Positions 7,701 to 15,109 of a stretch of 64,000 nt of DNA are shown piece after piece. Each line of letters starts with the position of its first letter. Position 1 is the stretch's first letter. Location: assembly GCA_020634515.1 (NCBI GenBank), contig JACKBL010000001.1, positions 434,001-498,000 of the forward strand, read 5' to 3'. Position numbers and translations under genes: made by a program. The stretch is from Ardenticatenales bacterium. GTDB taxonomy: Bacteria > Chloroflexota > Anaerolineae > Promineifilales > Promineifilaceae. The notes below the pieces were generated by a model. The model worked only from the letters and a program-made list of their open reading frames with translations. It did not search any database and had not been told where the DNA came from.

Positions 7701-9944
7701 TTATCCCAGGAGTTTGAGGGCCAGGTTGAGGGTGTGCCAGTAGATGCGGTAGAGGGGCGTAGGCCATTTGCTGGTGGGCATGAGGGGCGGGAATTTGCTG
7801 GCTCCGGGTTGGTCGAAGGTGTTGCCTTTGCCGGAAACGTCCCAGAGGATGTCGGCGCCGGGGATGCCCAGGTCGGCGACCATTTTGTCGGGTTTGGCGC
7901 CGTTGTTTTCCAGGATGTTGTCGTGAATCCAGTTGTCTTCGGGAATGGGGCCAACGTCTACGGTGGCGGGGTCAAAGGCGATGGTGAGGTTGAAGACGGC
8001 GATGCCGGCACTATTGTTCCCCTGCACCGTATTTTCGAAAATCTCCGCCTGGTTTGTGCCCAGAAGGACAATGCCCGCCCCTTCGGGCACGAGCGCGGCG
8101 GTGATTTCCGGCGGGGCGAAGTTGACGTGGTTGTTGTTCTCCACCAGGTTGTCGTACACTTTTGTGTTCAGAGAGACTTTAGAGGGGAGGTTGGGGAGCA
8201 GGTCCACGAAGATGCCGGTGGCGTTGTCGTAGGTGTGGTTGCCGTAGATTTCGGCGGTGTCGGTGTTTTCGACCTCGATGCCCAGGACGTTGCCATAGGC
8301 GACATTGTTACGGACGACGACTTGCGCGCATTTGCCGGCATAAATGCCGGCATCATGCATCCCCACCGCCGTCGAATCCTCCACCAACACATTCGTGCTG
8401 CGCGTCGGATAAATCCCATACGTCCCCGTATCCTCCACATACAGATGATGCAAATGCACCCCCGTCGCGCCCTCCACCAGCACGCCATTACTCTTGTAAT
8501 GTCGCACCACGAAATTCGCCATTTCAAAATTGTTGCCTGAGGCAATCACGCCATCCGCCATCTCCCCCAGGCCATCCAGTACCGGCCAATCCCCGGCCGC
8601 GTTCGCCTCGCCCAACAGCGTAAAATCGCTCAGGTCCACCACCACGCGCTCGTGGTAGACACCATACGGAACCAGCACCGTATCTCCCGGACGGGCGCGG
8701 TCCACGGCGGCCTGGATTGGCTCGCCCGTTTCCACGCGGATCGTCATCGGCGCGCGCGCCGGTTGCAAACGTTCGCCGGCGGCGTTGACCGCGTTCGCCG
8801 CCGCGACTTCCGCCCGCGCCGGATTGTCCACGGGCTGCACCACGGGCAGCCCGGAGGGGACGGCGGCGGGGATTTCGGGGCGGGTTTGTTCGTCCGTGAG
8901 TGCGTAGAGGAAGGCGATCAGGTCCGCCTTCTCCTGGTCCGTGAGGTCAAAGCCGAGGATGAACTGGTCCACGTTGCTCATACCGTGTGCCCGCCCACCG
9001 CCGTCGGCATAAAAATCGACGACTTCCTCCAGCGAGGCCAGGGAGCCGTCGTGCATGTAGGGGGCGGTGAGGGCCACGTTGCGCAGGGAGGGGACTTTGA
9101 ACGCGCCCGCGGGGGCATCGGCAGCCACGCCTGTGCGCCCCGGATCGTCGCTGGGGACGCCAATGACGCGGAAGGTGTCGTTGGTGAAGGTGGGCGCGGA
9201 GTGGCATTCAAAGCAGCGGGTGGCGGCGGAGCGGAACAGGTTGAGGCCGCGGCGTTGCTGTTGAGTGAGGGAGTCAAAATTGCCGGCAGCGTACTGGTCA
9301 AATGGACTGTTGTTGCTTACCAGCGTGCGCTCGAAAGCGGCAATGGCCTGGGTGGCGTGCGCCAGCGTTACCGCCGCCTCGCCGCCGCCAAAAGCAGCGT
9401 TAAACATCGTTACATATTCGGGAATCGCCTGTAATTGCGCTTCCATATCCACCGGATCGCTGCCCATCTCATCCACATGCGTCACCGCCGTCTGTACCTG
9501 ATCCTCCAACGACGCGGCGCGCCCGTCCCAAAACAGCGACTTCTGGTACACGACGTTCCACAGGCCGGGCGCATTGCGCGGCATCATCTTGCCGCTGGCC
9601 CCGGTTGGCCGCGCCTGCCCGTCGCTAAAGGCCAGATCGGGGTGGTGGCAGGTGGCGCAGGCGATGTCGTCGTTGACGGAGAGGATGGGATCAAAGAACA
9701 GCAGGCGACCCAATGCGACTTTTTCCGGGGTTGTGGCATTGTCGGCGGGGGTGTTTTCCGGCGGCCAGGCGCGTTGCAGGCCGCTGTAGGAGGGTTCCAC
9801 GCTGCTGGCGCCCGCGCCGTAGTCGGCGGGGGCGACGACGGGGTCGGCGGGGATGGGTGTGAAGGCGGCGATGAGCATCAGTAGCACCACGATGCCCACT
9901 AGCAGAAGTAAAATGCGCGAAATCCATTTGAGAAGGGTTGACAT
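7701..9944 (-). CDS. Di-haem cytochrome c peroxidase (MauG-like) fused to a right-handed beta-helix domain
   Basis: A 747-residue protein with an N-terminal hydrophobic segment (about residues 9-28) as anchor or signal, so the rest is extracytoplasmic. Residues about 60-350 form a cytochrome c peroxidase/MauG-like module with haem sites CATCH (96-100) and CFECH (244-248), the family stretch LGRLLFFDP and YMHDGSL with a likely Met ligand. After a linker, residues about 400-700 are a parallel beta-helix of NosD/pectate-lyase kind, with Asn/Gly-rich rungs such as VEDTGTYGIYP and VRNNVAYGN. The ATG at 9944 follows AGGAGG. The cytochrome lipoprotein gene is just upstream on the same strand. Family knowledge suggests H2O2 reduction or protein modification at a surface; the fusion partner may bind polysaccharide. 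Confidence 0.87.
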   Translation of the reverse strand: MSTLLKWISRILLLLVGIVVLLMLIAAFTPIPADPVVAPADYGAGASSVEPSYSGLQRAWPPENTPADNATTPEKVALGRLLFFDPILSVNDDIACATCHHPDLAFSDGQARPTGASGKMMPRNAPGLWNVVYQKSLFWDGRAASLEDQVQTAVTHVDEMGSDPVDMEAQLQAIPEYVTMFNAAFGGGEAAVTLAHATQAIAAFERTLVSNNSPFDQYAAGNFDSLTQQQRRGLNLFRSAATRCFECHSAPTFTNDTFRVIGVPSDDPGRTGVAADAPAGAFKVPSLRNVALTAPYMHDGSLASLEEVVDFYADGGGRAHGMSNVDQFILGFDLTDQEKADLIAFLYALTDEQTRPEIPAAVPSGLPVVQPVDNPARAEVAAANAVNAAGERLQPARAPMTIRVETGEPIQAAVDRARPGDTVLVPYGVYHERVVVDLSDFTLLGEANAAGDWPVLDGLGEMADGVIASGNNFEMANFVVRHYKSNGVLVEGATGVHLHHLYVEDTGTYGIYPTRSTNVLVEDSTAVGMHDAGIYAGKCAQVVVRNNVAYGNVLGIEVENTDTAEIYGNHTYDNATGIFVDLLPNLPSKVSLNTKVYDNLVENNNHVNFAPPEITAALVPEGAGIVLLGTNQAEIFENTVQGNNSAGIAVFNLTIAFDPATVDVGPIPEDNWIHDNILENNGAKPDKMVADLGIPGADILWDVSGKGNTFDQPGASKFPPLMPTSKWPTPLYRIYWHTLNLALKLLG

Positions 9945-9976
9945 GGGGGCCTCCTGGGTCAGTGGTGAATGGAGAA

Positions 9977-10002
9977 GTATGATGTATGATGTATGATGTA
10001 TG
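9977..10002. repeat. (GTATGAT)n heptamer microsatellite
   Basis: Three full GTATGAT units plus a partial one fill the spacer between the cytochrome lipoprotein gene and the peroxidase/beta-helix gene. It is the shortest of the heptamer tracts in this window. Confidence 0.8.
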
Positions 10003-10012
10003 GTTATGTTAA

Positions 10013-10384
10013 CTATTTTAGGGTGAGCAGGAAGGTGACGACGGCGTCTAGTTCTTCGCTGGTGAGTTTTTTGCCCAGGTCTGCCGGCATTGCGTTGGGA
10101 AAACCGGCCACAAGATACGCATCTGGTCGCAAAATGGATATTTCGATGTACTGTTTGGCCGTCAGGTTGGCGTCGCGCGTGCCGGCGCGTTCGGCCACGC
10201 CTGCCAGTGAAGGACCGACGATGATGGTGTCCGGCGCGGTTGCGTGGCAGGTGGCGCAATGAAGATTGAAGACCGTTTCACCGTGGACCACGATGGGATC
10301 GCGTGTGGGGGTGGGAGTGGGCTGCGCCGCCGCGCCGCCGCAGGCTGCCAGGAAGAGTGTGAGGAGGCAGAACCAGCCGCGCAT
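10013..10384 (-). CDS. Mono-haem cytochrome c lipoprotein
   Basis: A 123-residue electron carrier. From the ATG at 10384 it starts MRGWFCLLTLFLAACGG, a lipoprotein signal with lipobox LAAC, then a short Pro/Thr linker. The haem c site is CATCH, and the downstream NAMP supplies the expected Met ligand; the last 40 residues hold the C-terminal helix (TSEELDAVVTFLL). It would be membrane-tethered outside the cytoplasm. An in-frame ATG at 10414 exists but spoils the signal peptide. It sits directly upstream of the di-haem peroxidase on the same strand and is a likely electron donor to it (inference from adjacency). Haem attachment would need the Ccm system found at 55.8-60.2 kb. Confidence 0.88.
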   Translation of the reverse strand: MRGWFCLLTLFLAACGGAAAQPTPTPTRDPIVVHGETVFNLHCATCHATAPDTIIVGPSLAGVAERAGTRDANLTAKQYIEISILRPDAYLVAGFPNAMPADLGKKLTSEELDAVVTFLLTLK

Positions 10385-10489
10385 CAGCGAAGCGTGTCGG
10401 GGAGCAGGGGACATAGGCGATTGGGTGGGGAATGGGGGTAAATGCCGGCATTCCGGCGCAGCGCCCATAGTGACAGAAGAAACGCGCCC

Positions 10490-10711
10490 CTACGGGCCAA
10501 ACCGATCCAGCACCGGGGCATACGTGCAGCGGCAGCCCTGGGGATGAGAACAGCCCTCCACCGGCAGTTCCGGTACGTCATCAAACTCATACGCGCCCTG
10601 GGCCTGCCTGCACACCGGGCAACAGTCATGGTTAGCCAGAATGCGTATCTTTGTCGCCAATCCTCCCTTGATTTTCTTCAATGCTTCTTGATGTTCGGCG
10701 GGTGTTGCCAC
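10490..10711 (-). CDS. Small Cys-rich (putative zinc-binding) protein
   Basis: A 73-residue protein starting with GTG at 10709-10711, supported by a strong AAAGGAGA ribosome binding site. Cysteines fall as CCPVC, then GCSHPQGCRC, a layout fitting one structural zinc. The stretch CPVCRQAQGAYEFDD through CRCTYAPV resembles the C-terminal metal-binding segment that I associate with phage Mu gpF-like head-morphogenesis proteins, but here it stands alone and no phage gene is near. It could be a domesticated fragment or an independent small zinc protein. Function unknown. Confidence 0.65.
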   Translation of the reverse strand: MATPAEHQEALKKIKGGLATKIRILANHDCCPVCRQAQGAYEFDDVPELPVEGCSHPQGCRCTYAPVLDRFGP

Positions 10712-10985
10712 GTCGGATCTCCTTTGAGAAAAGTTATCAGGTAGAACGGACGAATGACGAATAAGTCCTTCGCCATTTGTCGTCTTTCATCCTTTATTTT
10801 TGGGGCACGGTAACGGCTAAGCCAGATTGGACCAATTTTCTAGCGCGTTAGTAGTTACGGGACACGAGCGTCATAGTGGGCGAATTCTACGAGTAAGTCG
10901 GGGAGATGGCAAGGCATCGCGGCCTGGTCGCGCAGCGCAACAAAAAAGAGCCGCTGCCGCGACTCTTTGGCTGGTCTGATGGAAG
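10712..10985. other. Non-coding spacer with one AGATTGGACCAAT palindrome
   Basis: No convincing gene. At 10824-10838 is an imperfect copy (AGATTGGACCAATTT) of the palindrome found after icd and thiD. The rest shows nothing I can name. Confidence 0.55.
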
Positions 10986-11058
10986 TGGGCCATGAGGGAC
11001 TCGAACCCCCGACCAAGTGATTAAAAGTCACCTGCTCTGCCAACTGAGCTAATGGCCC
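10986..11058 (-). tRNA. tRNA-Lys (anticodon UUU)
   Basis: Read on the minus strand, the 73-base sequence folds as a standard cloverleaf. The acceptor stem is GGGCCAT paired with ATGGCCC, the D-arm contains AGCTCAGTTGGCAGAGC, the anticodon loop is CTTTTAA with anticodon TTT, and the T-arm contains GGTTCGAGTCC. The discriminator base is A and CCA is not encoded. It lies downstream of the two proS genes on the same strand. Confidence 0.97.
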
Positions 11059-11161
11059 AAAACCGATGTTGTAAAGCGAATTATGCCACAGGTGAAATAT
11101 GCCGGCAACATCCAAACCGTTCCTGCAAACTGACGAGGCAAGTCCGTACTTTATTTCATCG

Positions 11162-12889
11162 TCAGTCCTTAACGGTTTGTACCACGTCTTCCAGAGGGAT
11201 GTCCTGGCGGCTGGACTCGCCGCGTCGTTTTAGCTCCACGGTTCCCTGGGACAGACCGCGCCCGCCCACAGCCAGGCGGTAGGGGATGCCTATGAGGTCG
11301 GCGTCTTTGAATTTAATGCCGGCACTCACCTCCCGATCATCATACAAAACCGCCACGCCCGCCGCCTGCAACCGCGCATAAAGCCCCTCCGCCGCCAGCC
11401 GCACATCCTCTCCCTTCCCCAGATGCAGCAAATGCACCCGGTACGGGGCCACGCTCTCCGGCCAGATCAACCCATCCGCGTCGTGATGCAACTCCGCAAT
11501 CACCGCCATCAGCCGATCCAGCCCGATCCCATACGACCCCATATAAATCAATTGCGGCTGGTTCTCCTCGTCCAGGTAAACGGCATTGACGGGGGCGCTG
11601 TACCGCGTTCCCAACTTAAAGCAGTGGCCTAACTCAATGCCGCGCCGCGCCACAAAACGCCCGCCGCACCGCGGGCACTGGTGGCCCGTATCCGCCTGGG
11701 CAATGTCCGCCATCTGGCTAATGGCGTGGTCGCGGGGATAGTTGGCTCCCGTGAAGTGGTAGCCTGCGTCGTTCGCGCCGACCACGAAGTTTCCCCCGGC
11801 TTCAATGGAAGGGTCGGCAATCACGAATACACCCGGCGCATCCAAATCCGTGGCAATCGGCAGCCCCACCGCCGACGCATATCCCGGAACCGCCCCCGCC
11901 GCCCGGATTTCCTCGTCCGTGGCCGCGCGCAGCACGCGACCATCCAGGGCATTGCTCAACTTCACCTCGTTCACGTCCAGGTCGCCGCGCACAAGGGCAA
12001 AAACGAACCGCCCCGCCGTTTCCGGCTGGCCCAACGGCGTCGCCCAATAAAAGACCGCCTTCACGGTCTGGCTGGTGGGCACGCCAATGAAGGCAGCGAC
12101 TTCGGCGATGGTGGTGCAGTTGGGCGTGGCGACTTTTGTCAGCGGCTCCGGCGTGGCGGGCGGACGACCCTCACGCACAAAAACGGCGGCTTCTACGTTG
12201 GCGGCGTAGTCGCACGCTTCGCAGGCGATGAACAGGTCTTCTCCCTGCGGGTGGGGCACGGTGAACTCCTGCGACGATTTGCCGCCCATGGCGCCCACGT
12301 CGGCGTTGATCATCACTGCCGGAACGCCGCAGCGGTCGAAGATGCGTTTGTAGGCGGCCAGGATTTGGGGATAGAAGGCGTCCAGGGAGGCTTCGTTGGC
12401 GTCCAGCGTGTAGGCGTCCTTCATCACGAATTCGCGCAGGCGGATGAGGCCGCCGCGCGCGCGGGGTTCGTCGCGGAACTTCTTGGAGATGTGGTAGATG
12501 AAGCGGGGCAGATCGCGGTAGCTCTCTACGTCGCGCAGGGTGAGGTCGTTGACGACTTCTTCGTGCGTGGGGGAGAGGGCGTATTCCCGCCCCCCGCTCC
12601 CTTCCAACTTCATGAGGACGTCTACGGTGTTCCAGCGACCGGTGGCTTGCCAGATGGTCGCGGGGTGTAGATTAGGCATCCACATTTCTTGTCCGCCGAT
12701 GGCGTCCATCTCTTCGGACATGATGCGCCACAGGTTACGCAGGACGCGGTAGCCGAGGGGCATGTAGGTGTAAATGCCGGCACTCAATGGCCTTACAAAA
12801 CTCCCCCGAATCAACAGCTGATGGCTGATCATCTCCGCGTCAGCCGGGGCCTCCCGTAATGTCTTACCAAACGCGCGCGACAGCCGCAT
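11162..12889 (-). CDS. proS: Prolyl-tRNA synthetase, bacterial type with editing insertion
   Basis: Charges tRNA-Pro with proline. The 575-residue length and layout match the bacterial (type 1) enzyme: catalytic core with motif 2 FRDEPRARGGLIRLREFVMKD (a loop that contacts ATP and the acceptor stem), a YbaK-like editing insertion at about residues 230-390 (TTIAEVAAFIGVPTSQTVKA, VRGDLDVNEVKL), class II motif 3 near GSYGIGLDR, and a C-terminal anticodon-binding domain. The ATG at 12889 follows AGGAGA. It lies 44 bases after a second, archaeal-type proS on the same strand, so both are probably co-transcribed. Confidence 0.95.
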   Translation of the reverse strand: MRLSRAFGKTLREAPADAEMISHQLLIRGSFVRPLSAGIYTYMPLGYRVLRNLWRIMSEEMDAIGGQEMWMPNLHPATIWQATGRWNTVDVLMKLEGSGGREYALSPTHEEVVNDLTLRDVESYRDLPRFIYHISKKFRDEPRARGGLIRLREFVMKDAYTLDANEASLDAFYPQILAAYKRIFDRCGVPAVMINADVGAMGGKSSQEFTVPHPQGEDLFIACEACDYAANVEAAVFVREGRPPATPEPLTKVATPNCTTIAEVAAFIGVPTSQTVKAVFYWATPLGQPETAGRFVFALVRGDLDVNEVKLSNALDGRVLRAATDEEIRAAGAVPGYASAVGLPIATDLDAPGVFVIADPSIEAGGNFVVGANDAGYHFTGANYPRDHAISQMADIAQADTGHQCPRCGGRFVARRGIELGHCFKLGTRYSAPVNAVYLDEENQPQLIYMGSYGIGLDRLMAVIAELHHDADGLIWPESVAPYRVHLLHLGKGEDVRLAAEGLYARLQAAGVAVLYDDREVSAGIKFKDADLIGIPYRLAVGGRGLSQGTVELKRRGESSRQDIPLEDVVQTVKD

Positions 12890-12933
12890 AACGTTCTCCT
12901 GGCATCGTCGTAAAAACCGGTTTCTTCAGGCTT

Positions 12934-14376
12934 TCAATAGGCCCGGCTAAAAATAGCGACCCGGTCCGCCGGCTTACCCGTGTAGAAACAGACGCCGCCC
13001 CCGCCCGGCTGCTCCAACGGAAAGCAGCGAATCGTCGCCTTCGTCTCTTCCTTCACCCGCAACTCATCCTCGTTGCCGCCGGCCCACCAGACCCGCGCAA
13101 AACCCGTCTGGATCGCCTCTTTGAAGCCCGCATAATCGCTCACGTCATGCGTGTTCGCGTCGCGGAAGCGGGTGGCTTTATCCAGCATCCCCACATGAAT
13201 CTCCGTCAGCAGCTCCTTGACCCGCGCCGCCAGACCATCCTGGCTCACAAAAACCTTCCCCTCGCGCCCCGGCACATCGCGGCGGGCCAACGCCACCGCA
13301 TTCTTCGCCACGTCACGCGGCCCGATTTCAATGCGCGTGGGCACGCCGCGCAACTCCCAATCGTTGAATTTGAAGCCCGGCGTGAGGTTGTCGCGGTCGT
13401 CCACCTTGACGCGAATACCTTCTGCCACCAACGCCCGCGCAATCTGCTCCACCGCCTCCATCACCGTGGCGCGTTCCTCGTCCCGTCGGTAAATGGGCAC
13501 AATCACCGTCTGGTAAGGCGCCAGGCGCGGCGGCAGCACCAGCCCCGCATCGTCCCCGTGCGTCATCACCACCGCGCCCACGAAGCGCGTACTCAATCCC
13601 CAGGACGTGGTCCAGCAATGTTGCAGCTCGTTGTTCGCGTCCAGATATTGAATGTCAAAGGCGCGGGCGAAATTCTGCCCCAGGTTGTGCGACGTGCCCG
13701 ATTGCAGCGCCTTGCCATCCCCCATCATCGCCTCAATCGTGTACGTGCGGTCCGCGCCCGCGAAACGCTCCAACGCCGACTTCTCGCCGCGAATGACGGG
13801 GATGGCCGCCTCGTTGATGGCGAAATCCGCGTACACTTCCAGCATTTGCCGCGTGCGTTCTTCCGCTTCGGCGGCGGTGGCGTGGGCCGTGTGCCCTTCC
13901 TGCCAGTAAAACTCCAGCGTGCGCAAAAACAGCTTCGTGCGTAGCTCCCAGCGCACCACGCTGTTCCACAGGTTGATCAGCACGGGCAGGTCGCGGTAGC
14001 TCTGAATCCAGTTGGCGTAAGCGTGGCCGATGATCGTCTCCGACGTGGGGCGCACCACCAGCGGCTCCCCCAATTCTTGCCCGCCGCCATGCGTGACCAC
14101 CGCCAGTTCCGGGGCGAACCCTTCCACGTGCTTCGACTCTTTTTCCAAAAAACTCATGGGGATAAAGAGGGGAAAGCCCGCGTTTTGCACCCCCGTGGCC
14201 TTAAAGCGGCGGTCCAATGCCTGCTGCATATTTTCCCACAACGCCCAGCCATACGGCTTCACGATCATCGTGCCGCGCACGGGGCCATAGTCGGCCATGT
14301 CCGCCTTCAGCACCAGGCTGTTGTACCATTCATTAAAATCTTCACTACGAGAGACGAGTTTGTCTTTATCTGCCAT
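12934..14376 (-). CDS. proS: Prolyl-tRNA synthetase, archaeal/eukaryotic type
   Basis: A second ProRS of 480 residues, unlike its neighbour. It lacks the central editing insertion and has the features of the archaeal/eukaryote-like (type 3) enzymes: SEDFNEWYNSLVLKADMADY at the start, PTSETIIGHAYANWIQSYRD (motif 2 region), CWTTSWGLSTRF and MTHGDD (motif 3 region), and a zinc/C-terminal domain ending in a Tyr (IFSRAY), which is typical of this class. It is first in a two-gene unit with the bacterial-type proS. Both appear intact. Having both is unusual: one might serve ordinary synthesis and the other stress or antibiotic resistance, but the sequence does not say. Confidence 0.95.
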   Translation of the reverse strand: MADKDKLVSRSEDFNEWYNSLVLKADMADYGPVRGTMIVKPYGWALWENMQQALDRRFKATGVQNAGFPLFIPMSFLEKESKHVEGFAPELAVVTHGGGQELGEPLVVRPTSETIIGHAYANWIQSYRDLPVLINLWNSVVRWELRTKLFLRTLEFYWQEGHTAHATAAEAEERTRQMLEVYADFAINEAAIPVIRGEKSALERFAGADRTYTIEAMMGDGKALQSGTSHNLGQNFARAFDIQYLDANNELQHCWTTSWGLSTRFVGAVVMTHGDDAGLVLPPRLAPYQTVIVPIYRRDEERATVMEAVEQIARALVAEGIRVKVDDRDNLTPGFKFNDWELRGVPTRIEIGPRDVAKNAVALARRDVPGREGKVFVSQDGLAARVKELLTEIHVGMLDKATRFRDANTHDVSDYAGFKEAIQTGFARVWWAGGNEDELRVKEETKATIRCFPLEQPGGGGVCFYTGKPADRVAIFSRAY

Positions 14377-14554
14377 GCTGTTCCATTTTGAGTAGAAGTT
14401 TTGGCTCTTGGCATCTCAGGGGGAGTGGAGGCTTCAGCCGGAACGGTCCCGACTAAAATCTCCATGCCGCCCCATATTTAGGCCATGACCCGATGAGTTT
14501 GCAGAGAGCCAACGTATTGCGGTCTGGGAGGGCGGCCCGCCTGCCGCCAGAGGT
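14377..14554 (-). promoter_or_regulatory. Structured 5' leader of the tandem proS genes
   Basis: About 175 bases lie between the predicted transcription start and the proS ATG. TTGGCTCT and AGAGCCAA (14401-14408 with 14505-14512) close a long stem. Inside, on the minus strand, GGCAT pairs with ATGCC, GGAG with CTCC, and AGTCGG with CCGGCT round a seven-base loop. A GC-rich hairpin (GGCGGCAGGCGGGCCGCC) precedes it. A T-box would be the known choice before proS, but I cannot find the T-box consensus, so I leave the class open. Confidence 0.45.
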
Positions 14555-14560
14555 CGAAAA

Positions 14561-14589
14561 AGTATAACAGTCTCCAAAAAGGGCGTCAA
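14561..14589 (-). promoter_or_regulatory. Sigma-70-type promoter for the proS pair
   Basis: On the minus strand, TTGACG (14589-14584) and TATACT (14566-14561) are separated by exactly 17 bases, close to the consensus -35 and -10 boxes. Transcription would start near 14554 and read into the two proS genes. Confidence 0.7.
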
Positions 14590-14830
14590 TTGACGCTTGA
14601 AGCATACGCTTCCTGAATTCCACCTGAGAGTAAACCTTAAAGAATTCGCTTCAGGTGAAAAAATGTTGCTTTCCAGTGTAAACTACTCTAAGATACGCGC
14701 CGCTCAGTCAATGAGCATGAGTCGGGCGCAGTGCACCTACTCATGCTGGAGGAACCACGTGTGAGCCGCCAACTGTCTTGATTGCCTTTCCTCGCACGTG
14801 GCAAACAAATTCACAAGGAAGGTAATGACG

Positions 14831-15025
14831 ATGGCTTATTCCTACACCAATTCCAAAGGCAATGCCTACATTCTGCATGGCCGCGAGACAACGTTGAAGA
14901 ATGGAACGAAGCAAACCATTTACTTCTTCGCCAAAGAGGCCAAAGAAGGCGCTCTGGATGCTGTCCCCGCCGGGTACATCGTTTCGGAAAGCAAGAATGG
15001 GCTGCCCGTTTTGAAGAAAGCGTGA
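14831..15025 (+). CDS. Small conserved-looking protein
   Basis: A 64-residue soluble protein (MAYSYTNSKGNAYILHGRET at the start) rich in Tyr, Lys and Gly with alternating hydrophobic residues, suggesting a small beta-rich fold. AAGGAAGG at 14815-14822 places the start at ATG 14831 rather than at ATG 14825 or the upstream ATG at 14798. Its own terminator follows at 15061. The upstream 200 bases contain two further hairpins (for example CCACGTG near 14756 with CACGTGG near 14797). The layout of a short gene with a strong ribosome binding site and terminator suggests good expression. I do not know the function. Confidence 0.7.
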   Translation: MAYSYTNSKGNAYILHGRETTLKNGTKQTIYFFAKEAKEGALDAVPAGYIVSESKNGLPVLKKA

Positions 15026-15060
15026 GAACGCGAGACACAACGCAGTATCTGATGAGTGAA

Positions 15061-15094
15061 AAGCTCTGCTCACATCAATGGGCAGAGCTTTTTT
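15061..15094 (+). terminator. Rho-independent terminator
   Basis: AAGCTCTGC and GCAGAGCTT form a nine-base stem with a twelve-base loop, followed by a run of Ts. It ends the small gene at 14831-15025, just before the tandem array. Confidence 0.9.
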
Positions 15095-15109
15095 ATTCCC
15101 GGAGAGACT

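Noticed and set aside
7631..7954. N-terminal extension of the HIT protein up to 7954
   Set aside because: This part overlaps the end of the peroxidase/beta-helix gene in another frame and is Pro/Ser/Thr-rich shadow sequence.
9945..10259. N-terminal extension of the peroxidase gene to 10259
   Set aside because: It overlaps the cytochrome lipoprotein gene out of frame and is Arg/His-rich; the ATG at 9944 has AGGAGG.
14377..14560. T-box, 6S RNA or SRP RNA
   Set aside because: Position suits a T-box, but the consensus antiterminator sequence is missing; neither 6S nor SRP signature is present. Kept only as an unclassified leader.
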